A stretch of DNA of 33,575 bases from Pseudozyma flocculosa PF-1 (lineage: Eukaryota > Basidiomycota > Ustilaginomycetes > Ustilaginales > Ustilaginaceae), in assembly GCF_000417875.1 (NCBI RefSeq), contig NW_006920887.1, forward strand, positions 149,489 to 183,063, written 5' to 3'. The number at the start of each line of letters is the position of its first letter. Within the stretch, counting starts at the first letter, position 1. Position numbers and translations under genes: made by a program. The notes beneath the pieces were generated by a model. That model worked only from the letters and a program-made list of their open reading frames with translations. It had not been told where the DNA came from and did no database searches. Positions 26,998-33,575 of this stretch are shown piece after piece.

Positions 26998-29900
26998 CTA
27001 CGCCGCCGGGGGTGGCAGCGGCGGCGTGAGCGTGGCCGGGCGTGACGACGGACGGGCTGCTGCTGATGCAGCCGCTGCGGGCCCTGATGGCGCCGGCGCA
27101 CCGCCGCCCGACGATGGGATCTTGCCCACCTTCTGCATAAAGTTGGCCACCCTCGCCAGGTCGACTTCCTGCCCGTCCGACTCCATGGCCGTCAGCAGAT
27201 CGTCGAGCATCTGATCACGAGCGACGAGCGAGCATGCCATGCGCAAAGCAGAGAGGGACAAACGACACGTCAGCGCACAGCTCACAATCGCGCCTGGCCA
27301 ACGAACACGTCGTCCCGCGGTGTACTCACGCTCTCGACCTTGTCCTGCGGCACATTGGCGCACATGGCCACCACCTGCTGGCACTGCTTCTCCTTGGTCG
27401 CCGACGCCCCCTCGAGGCCCTCGATGCGGTGCTGCAGCTCGTCGCACGACTGGCCGTACCATTGCACCAGCCACCGCAGCCGAACCAGCTCCTCGACCTC
27501 GACCGCCTCTTGCTCATCCTCGACCTTGGACGCCTGCATGTCGGCGTGGACCGAGGCCAGCGGCACCTCGAGCTCGTCCGCCGAGGCGCTTGCGCCATTA
27601 CCATCGACCGGCGACGACTTGGGCTTCTGGTCCCGCAGCTCGTTGGCCAGCCGCACCAAGGCGTCAGCCTTTTGCTGGAATACGGCGTCCTCGTGCGACA
27701 CGCCCAGGTGCTCGCCCAGCGCCCGCCGCAGGTTGCGCACCCGCTGCTTGGCCTCGTCCTTTTCCGCCACGCGCGCCTGAGCGGCAGACACGTTGCGCCG
27801 GCGTGCTGCGAGGTCGCGCGTGGCCGCATGCAGGTGACCCTGCACCACGTCGACGGCGTCCTGCTTCTCCTTGAGCTCACGCTCAAACGCCACCTGCACC
27901 TCTTCGAGCGCAGCACCCATGCCTGTAGTAGAACGTCGCACAAGAGCCAGGGGCGCAGAAGTCAACGTCAGTCAGGCTCCGCCGAGTGCGGATCAGCCGC
28001 GTAATCACGCGCCACTCACGTTCTTTCACGTCCGAGCTCTTGAGCACGGGACCCTGCGCCGGCCTCCCGAGCGCTGCGACAATGTCGTGCGGCAACGCCG
28101 TAGCAAGCTCGTGGGCCGTCGCGGGCGGCAGTCGGCCGGCGCCAGTAGGAGCAGCTGCATCGCCCCCTTCGATGCCCCAGTCGGCTGGCCGGATGCCGAG
28201 CGCGTTGGGCAGGTCCTTTCGGGCACCGACGTCGAGCAGCATCCGCACCATGCTGGCGTTGCCCAGCCGCGCGACGATGCCGAGCGCCGTCTCGCCGTCT
28301 TCGTCTTGCGCGTCGACAAGACCGGCATAGCCGCTCGCGCCGCCCTTGGATCCCGCAGTGGCGAGGAACTCGAGCACGCATGCCATGTAGTATCGCGCCG
28401 AGGCAGCCCTGCCCTTGAGCCCGGCGACGAGCGCGATGTGGTGGAGCACGGTGCGCTTCTTGAAGTCGCGCGTGTTGAGCGAGACTGCGAGCAACTGCAG
28501 CAGCGCAGGGAACGACGAGGCATCGTACGAGTTTGTCACCAGCACCGAACGGTGCAGCGCCGTCTCTCCTGCGTGGTTGCCCGCGTGCACATTGGCGCCC
28601 CCCTCTGTGACCGGGCGGGCGGTGAGAATCCTGACCAGGTGCAGCCGACACAGCGCCGAGGCCCAGTGGAGCGCAGTGTGGCCGTGGTCGTCGGTGACGA
28701 GATCGAGTGTGGGCTTGGGGCCCTCGGAGCCGCCGCCGCCGAGACCGCCGAGGCTCGCCTTCTCCTTGAGCTCCTGCAGCAACTTGTCGAGCTTGGCTTC
28801 GTAGCTCTCGGGTTCCGCAGGTCCTCCGGCTGCCGGCTTTGCATCGGCGCGCGAGTCAACCGCGCCGACCTCCCGCTCTGTGGCGGCGGCGTTGGTGCCG
28901 TTCTGAGCCAGTACGGGCGGGCCCTTGGCCTTGGCTGCGTCGTCTTCAGCGAAGAGAGCGACGAGGTGGTCCCGCATCCGCTTCTCGCCTTCGTCGTAGG
29001 GCTTCGGCGGGATCGCTCTGTCCGCGTACCGCGGAACGCTTCCGTCTGTTGCTCGCGAGCTAGGATTGCGGACAGCCATTCGATGGGCTCGCGGCGTTGC
29101 AGCGGCCCGGAAGCTGCCACCCGAGGGGCCCAACGCATTGAGATCCTTGACAGGTGCAAGTGGGTCAGCCGCGGGGCCGGCAGTTGCAGCGGCATCACCG
29201 CGGTCACCTTTCGAGGGGCTCACTACTCTTGCTCGCTTCGACTGGCTGGCGCCGTCGGTGTCGGCGGCAGGGCCGGGCGAGTCGGACGGCCCGGCCCGCT
29301 TGCGGCTGGCTGTGGAAGACCCGGGAGCAGCGGCGGGGTCCGGCAGCGGGACACCCTGAGGTACGTAGCCGTACTGCGAATAGCCGCGGAGAGCGTCCTG
29401 CTCAGCCTGGCTCGAGCCGGGCGGGATCGCCAGCGGCGCCGCCGGGCTCATGACGGACGTGGTAGCATTGAGCAGGCCTCCGCCGCCGGGCGGGAGGAAG
29501 ACGGCGGGCGACATGGACCGGCTGTCGGCCTCGGGCGGCGGCGGGCGGAGCGACAAGAAGCGCGGCTGCTGGCTGGGACCGGCAGTCGGGCCGACGGACG
29601 GCGCGGGCGAGTAGGTCTTTGTGCTGCTCGGTGTGGCCGACGTCCGCCCGTCGTGGATGGCCGACGTCGACGTGTTCCTCGCCGCCGGCTGCGGCTTCCT
29701 CCGCTGGTAAAGCTTGGGCAGCTGGTCGGCATTGGCGGGGTCAAACTCGAGGATCGGCTTGAGGATGTGGGCGACATTGTGCTCGGCGGCAAGCTGCTGG
29801 GCTCGCTGCAGCGGGATCCTGCAGAGCGCGTCGGCCAAGAGTGAGGAAAGGAAGGGACGTCAGCGGCGCTCATCTTCCTGACAGCGACGGCGGCCGCGGC

Positions 29901-30801
29901 CGCGATGACCGAGGCCGGGATGCTGCCCCCTTCTTCAGCCCGGGCGAGCTCACCAAGTACCCTGGAATTTGCCGTAGCCGCCCTGAATCTTTTCGTGCTC
30001 GCCAGTGAGGATGTTCTTCTCGAGAATCTTTGTCCGCTTGGTCTTTTCGATGCCGGCAATCTTGAGGATGGAGGTGGCGTTGAGCCAGCCGTCGTTGCGC
30101 CTGCGCATCACGGCGATGCCGCGCACAGTGACTTCGTAGACGGGGACGTTGGAATAGGTGGCGAGGTAGACGGTGGGCACCGCTCCGCCCGAATTCTGGA
30201 GCGCCGCGTTGGCCTCGGCGTGGCTCATGGCAGCCTTGCTCTTGGCAGTCGTCGGCTTCGGCGGGTCCGGAGCGGCGGCAGGCGGCGGGTTGGAAGCAGA
30301 GGGGGCTGCGCCTGCAGCCTGCCCGGTGACACGCTGCAGGCTCTCGGAAGCGGCCGAGGGCGCCGGAGCGCTGGTCATAAGGGGCATCGCAGCGACAGAG
30401 GGCTTGGCCGCGGCGGCAGCGGCTGTGGGTGCGGAGTCGGAGGCGGGGACGGCTTCGTCGCTGCTTGCGGCAAAGCTGTCGAGGGGTTTCGCGGGGCTGA
30501 TGCCGGACCCGATGGGGGAGAGGGCGTGGTAGCCGTAGGGTGCACCCGAGTCCGAGAGGTTGTGGTCGTGGAGTTGGCGGAGCGGGGTGGCGGAAAAGAG
30601 GCCGGGCGTGCTGAAGCTGGGGTACGGGTAGGACGACGACGACGAAGTGGATTGGTCTATGCCGTGGGCGTGGGCGGCAGCAGCGGGGGTGATGCCGCCG
30701 GCGAAGGAGCGGTAGGATTTGGAGTCGGTGATGGGGGTCGCCGTGGGCTCTAGGTTTTCTGACCGGGCTGTGCTGGAAGGTGTGAGGGGATGACGAGACA
30801 T
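26998..30801 (-). CDS. mbp1: APSES-ankyrin transcription factor, MBF DNA-binding subunit (Mbp1/Swi4/Res type)
   Basis: Four exons, complement(29954-30801, 28020-29818, 27330-27922, 26998-27210), with introns of 135, 97 and 119 bp, encode 1150 residues. The APSES/KilA-N DNA-binding domain is at about 207-320 (VYLATYSNVPVYEV, RRNDGWLNATSILKIAG, KIQGGYGKFQGTW, then PLQRAQQLAAEHNV); intron 1 splits it at Trp283. A disordered region with a basic KRAR motif follows. A conserved block precedes ankyrin repeats at about 653-836 (HGHTALHWAS, AGETALHRSV, RTVLHHIAL, DGETALGIVARLGN). The C-terminal about 270 residues are coiled-coil (ELKEKQDAVDVVQGHL), the part that binds Swi6-type partners in yeast. The family activates G1/S genes. 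Mbp1 and Swi4 cannot be separated from sequence alone, so the symbol marks the family. The ATG gives an N-terminus with Ser/Thr-Pro sites, possible CDK targets. Confidence 0.92.
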
Positions 30802-31305
30802 GTGGCGGACAGGGCGGGCTGCAGGTTGGCCGTCGAGCGATCAAAAGAAGGAGGCGGAGGTATAAGAGGGTGGGCCAGACGGACGTCGAGCTGAGGGCGA
30901 CTGTCGGCGAGACGAGTGCCCTGTCCTCTTGCGGTCCGCCAGTGGTTGGTGTGGGGTGCGGTGGCGAGGGGCGGGAAGGACGGGGAGATGGGACAGGGAA
31001 GAAGTCTTGCAGCTGTGGCTAATTGGTGTCGCTTGCGAATGTGGTAGGCGAGACGGTGGGTTGGAAGGTGAATGGGATGAAGCAGGTGGTAGAAGTGTAG
31101 GAAGGAGCCAGCGACGTTGTCAAGGGTTCCACCGGATGGACCGATCGAGCGATGGCGGGGATTCGGACCCGATGCAAGGCAAGAGTGGGCTTTCCAGGCC
31201 GGCTGGGCGAAGGACGGCACGATCCAAGTCAGAGGACGGGAAGGTGGGCGAGCGCGTCGTGACGGGGCCAGGAGACGTGCGAGTGTTGGACTGCTGGGCT
31301 GATGA

Positions 31306-31343
31306 TGGTGGTGGTGGTGGTGGTGGTGGTGGTGGTGGTGGTG
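31306..31343 (+). repeat. (TGG)n triplet array
   Basis: About 12 perfect TGG triplets (CCA on the transcribed strand) followed by GACGACGACGA, about 510 bp upstream of the MBF start codon. Probably length-polymorphic. Confidence 0.9.
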
Positions 31344-31480
31344 ACGACGACGATGGGGATGTCGGCGGTGGATGGCAGAGGACCTGGTCGCGGCTGAGTG
31401 GGGCGACACGACGAGGGCGATGCGACGACGGGATGGTGGTGAGCGGACTGCAGGCAGCGGGCAGATGGAGGCAGAGCAAA

Positions 31481-31500
31481 GAGAGAGAGAGAGAGAGAGA
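31481..31500 (+). repeat. (GA)10 dinucleotide repeat
   Basis: Ten perfect GA units (CT on the transcribed strand) about 680 bp upstream of the MBF start codon. CT tracts are common in fungal promoters and GA/CT arrays can disfavour nucleosomes. Confidence 0.9.
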
Positions 31501-31566
31501 GGTGAGGTCGCTGAGAGGCAGCTGAGAGAAGTGTCGGATTCGGTGTGCCCCCGCTCGAAGGTTAGG

Positions 31567-31576
31567 CCTGGCCAGG
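31567..31576. promoter_or_regulatory. CCTGGCCAGG palindrome, copy 5
   Basis: Perfect copy about 770 bp upstream of the MBF start codon, surrounded by partial GGCCAGG copies. Confidence 0.4.
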
Positions 31577-32368
31577 ACGGGCAGAGGCGCGACGTGTGCC
31601 CGCCTGCCTGCCACAAGGTGTGCATCTGGCAGGCCAGGCGGCAGCTCGAGCCCAGGCCAGGTCTTGCCCTTGCCCTTGTCCTTGGACTTGGCCTACGGGA
31701 TCTCAGAGGCCAAGGCCAGGCCAGCGCCAGGCTGCGCGCCTCTCTCCTCTTTTTTGGGTCGTCCCGCGATCCAACCCTGGCCCTCGACCTCTCTCTCTCC
31801 GCTGCCTCTTGTGCACAGAGGCGCGTCCGTCCGTCGCCCCTCCGCCGTCTCTGTGGCCCTCGCCTCACCTCCGCTTTCGACCTTGCCTTTTCCCCTCGGC
31901 CAAAAGACGCGCGTGCACACAGGGCCAGGACCAGGGCCAGGGCTTCTGTACCGCTTATCCTCTTCCCTCTGCCGAATTGCCCAGGGGCCAGACCGCACCG
32001 CTCAGCGCGTCTTCGCGACTCGCAGACGTGGGAAAAAAAAAGAAGCAGGTGCGCGTCGCGCCTCACCCAAGGCGACTCCTGTGCCCGCTGACGTGTGGAT
32101 GAGGCCACGGCCCTCAGCGCTCGCCTGCGACGATAGCAAAGCGACGCAGCGGCCACCGAAACGCCATACGGGAGGCAGCAAAGCGCTTTCTCCACGCCAA
32201 AGGAGGGCATGCCCTTCAAATGTAGATGGATCCAACAGAAACGACAGGCCGTACGGCAAGGGATCGATGCAAGAAGGGCGTTAAGACAGACACTGGACAC
32301 GACCAGAGCATGGGAGCAGGGCAAAAAGAGGCCAAGCCAGAGAAGCGAGCGAGGCAGGCAACGGCCCC

Positions 32369-33575
32369 TCAGAAGCCTCCGTATCCACCCCCATAGCCGC
32401 CCTGGCCATACGGCTGCTGCTGCGGCGGCGCCTGCTGTTGACCGAATCCCATATTCATCCCCGTGAACTGCGGCTGCATCACACCCCCCGGCTGGAAGCC
32501 CGTCGGCTGCGGCCGCAGCGCATCGTATTTCTCTGTAGCAGCGGGTACGATCCAAGGGTGGCACGGATATCGCGACAGGTCAGCGAAACGGCGCCGTAAG
32601 GGGGACAACGCGGCTGATCAGAAGCATCGACAGCCCGCAATGGCACTACTCACGCGACGACTGCGCCTGCGCATTGGGGTCCTTGGCAAACTGGCCCGTC
32701 TTCATCTGTCGGCAGAGGCGCGCAAACGCGTAGGCAAGGCGGATACAGGGTCGGCAGCACGGTCAGTCCGACTGCCCCTGCATCGCTCCGGCCCAGGAAC
32801 GCCCGCGACCCCGCACTCACCTGCTGGAAGATGTTGCTGGCGTTGAACTTGTCGCCATCACCCTGCTGCTGCGGCTGAGGCGACGGCTGCGGCTGCGGCG
32901 ATGGCTGGCCGAAACTGCCAAAGCCCGTCTGCTGCGGCTGCTGCTGCTGCATGCCCATGAAGCCCGTCGGCTGGGCCTGCATGCCGCCAAAACCCGTCGG
33001 CTGCGCATTCATCTGGCCTCCAAACTGCGACGCACTCGAGAAGCCCATGCCGCCGCCAAAGCCAGAGCCATTGCCAGCGAAGCCGGTGGGCTGGCTCGCC
33101 ATTGCGCCCATGCCATTGATGCCTCCGCCAAAGCCGCTGCCGTTGAAGCCCGTCATCTGGGGCTGCTGCGGCTGCTGCATGCCCATAAAGCCCGTCGGCT
33201 GCGGCTGCATCCCCGTCATCTGCATGCCCATCATGCCCGTCGGCTGGCTCTGCACCTTGGTCGGCACAAACTGGCCGGTCCCCGACGTCGGGATCAGCGG
33301 CTGCAGCAGGCCCTGGTTGGCAGGCACCGGCGCAAACGGACCGCGCGGGGCGTTCGGGTTGTAGCCGTTGGAGCCCAGGAAGCTGTTCTGGCCTGTCGGG
33401 GTGGCGCCCGGGCGCGGGCTGGCGGCAGCAGCCGAGGGCGGCCTCATCGCCGCCAGCTTCTCGAACAGCGCCGAGTTGGGGTCAGCCGGAGGTTGCGGCG
33501 ACGGCGCAGGCGCAGGCGAGGCCGAAGCAGCAGCAGCAGCAGCGGCAGCGGCAGCCGGCGGTGCCGCAGGAGCAG
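32369..33575 (-). CDS. QxTG-repeat endocytic/actin-patch protein, Sla1-like (C-terminal part; runs off the right edge)
   Basis: The 5' end is outside the window. Visible exons are complement(32821 to beyond 33575), complement(32654-32705) and complement(32369-32532); introns are 115 and 121 bp. The middle exon is only 52 nt. The chain starts in an Ala/Pro-rich tract, then ALFEKLAAMRPP, and continues with about ten QxTG-type repeats (QPTGM, QPTGF, QMTGF, QFTGM) rich in Gln, Gly and Met. It ends NIFQQMKTGQFAKDP, QKYDALRPQPTGFQPG and a Gly/Tyr tail. QxTG repeats are the phosphorylation sites of Ark/Prk kinases in Sla1, Pan1 and related clathrin-actin coat proteins. The NIFQQMK and YDALRPQPTG segments suggest Sla1, but an epsin, AP180 or Pan1 homologue is possible because the N-terminal domains are not in view. 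Confidence 0.6.

Larger units (their letters stand above)
30802..32368. other. Long intergenic region upstream of the MBF gene
   Basis: About 1.57 kb, presumed MBF promoter and leader plus the 3' flank of the QxTG-repeat gene. It contains a GGT array (31306-31343), a GA array (31481-31500), a perfect CCTGGCCAGG (31567-31576) and many partial GGCCAGG copies to about 31940. A long stop-free frame crosses it on the - strand but encodes only repeats and low-complexity sequence. Confidence 0.5.

Noticed and set aside
27871..29844. A frame of about 650 codons antisense to MBF exons 2-3
   Set aside because: It is the complement of strongly supported ankyrin and coiled-coil coding sequence, crosses an MBF intron and encodes Arg/Gly/Val-rich sequence without domains; stop codons are rare there because of GC-rich codon use.
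30750..32564. A frame of about 600 codons on the - strand upstream of the MBF gene
   Set aside because: It overlaps the MBF start and the last exon of the QxTG-repeat gene in another frame, contains a His run from the GGT array and Ser-Leu runs from the GA array, and shows no domain.

Overview
The window is GC-rich nuclear DNA of a basidiomycete fungus, most likely a smut or smut-related yeast (Ustilaginomycotina). The evidence is short spliceosomal introns (about 97-166 bp, GTGAGT/GTAAGT donors, CTGAC/CTAAC-type branch sites), genes on both strands with long intergenic regions, and a Ubc2/Ste50-type adaptor carrying the two C-terminal SH3 domains known from basidiomycetes. No transposon, CRISPR array, rRNA or prokaryote-like operon is visible.

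Layout, left to right: (1) an intronless Arf-GEF-like giant protein with Sec7 and PH regions (968-7327, +); (2) convergent to it, a SUV39/Clr4/DIM-5-type histone methyltransferase (7986-9749, -, 2 exons); (3) a tRNA-Gly(GCC) gene with a 31-nt intron (10291-10392, +); (4) ubc2, a SAM-RA-SH3-SH3 MAPK-cascade adaptor (11631-14589, +, 3 exons); (5) convergent to it, an SRA/YDG-domain methyl-DNA reader (14787-16404, -, 4 exons); (6) cdk1 (17072-18418, -, 5 exons); (7) an ER protein disulfide isomerase-like protein ending in HDEL (19949-21739, -); (8) divergent from it, a large protein with a probable mitochondrial presequence and PPR-like helices (22498-25497, +); (9) a class I SAM-dependent methyltransferase (25648-26512, -, 2 exons); (10) an APSES/ankyrin MBF-type G1/S transcription factor (26998-30801, -, 4 exons); (11) the 3' part of a QxTG-repeat, Sla1-like endocytic protein (32369 to the right edge, -).

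The genes are mostly unrelated housekeeping and signalling functions. Two themes stand out. A chromatin-silencing pair (an H3K9-type SET enzyme and an SRA reader) flanks ubc2. Two cell-cycle entry genes (cdk1 and the MBF subunit) lie about 8.6 kb apart. The most unusual points are a roughly 115-residue charged insertion splitting the SET domain, an Arf-GEF whose Sec7 domain has Asp instead of the catalytic Glu finger, a perfect 10-bp palindrome (CCTGGCCAGG) repeated only in intergenic regions, and a second strong 5' splice site inside an SRA intron. Exon joins were deduced from splice signals, reading frame and remembered family conservation, without transcript data.
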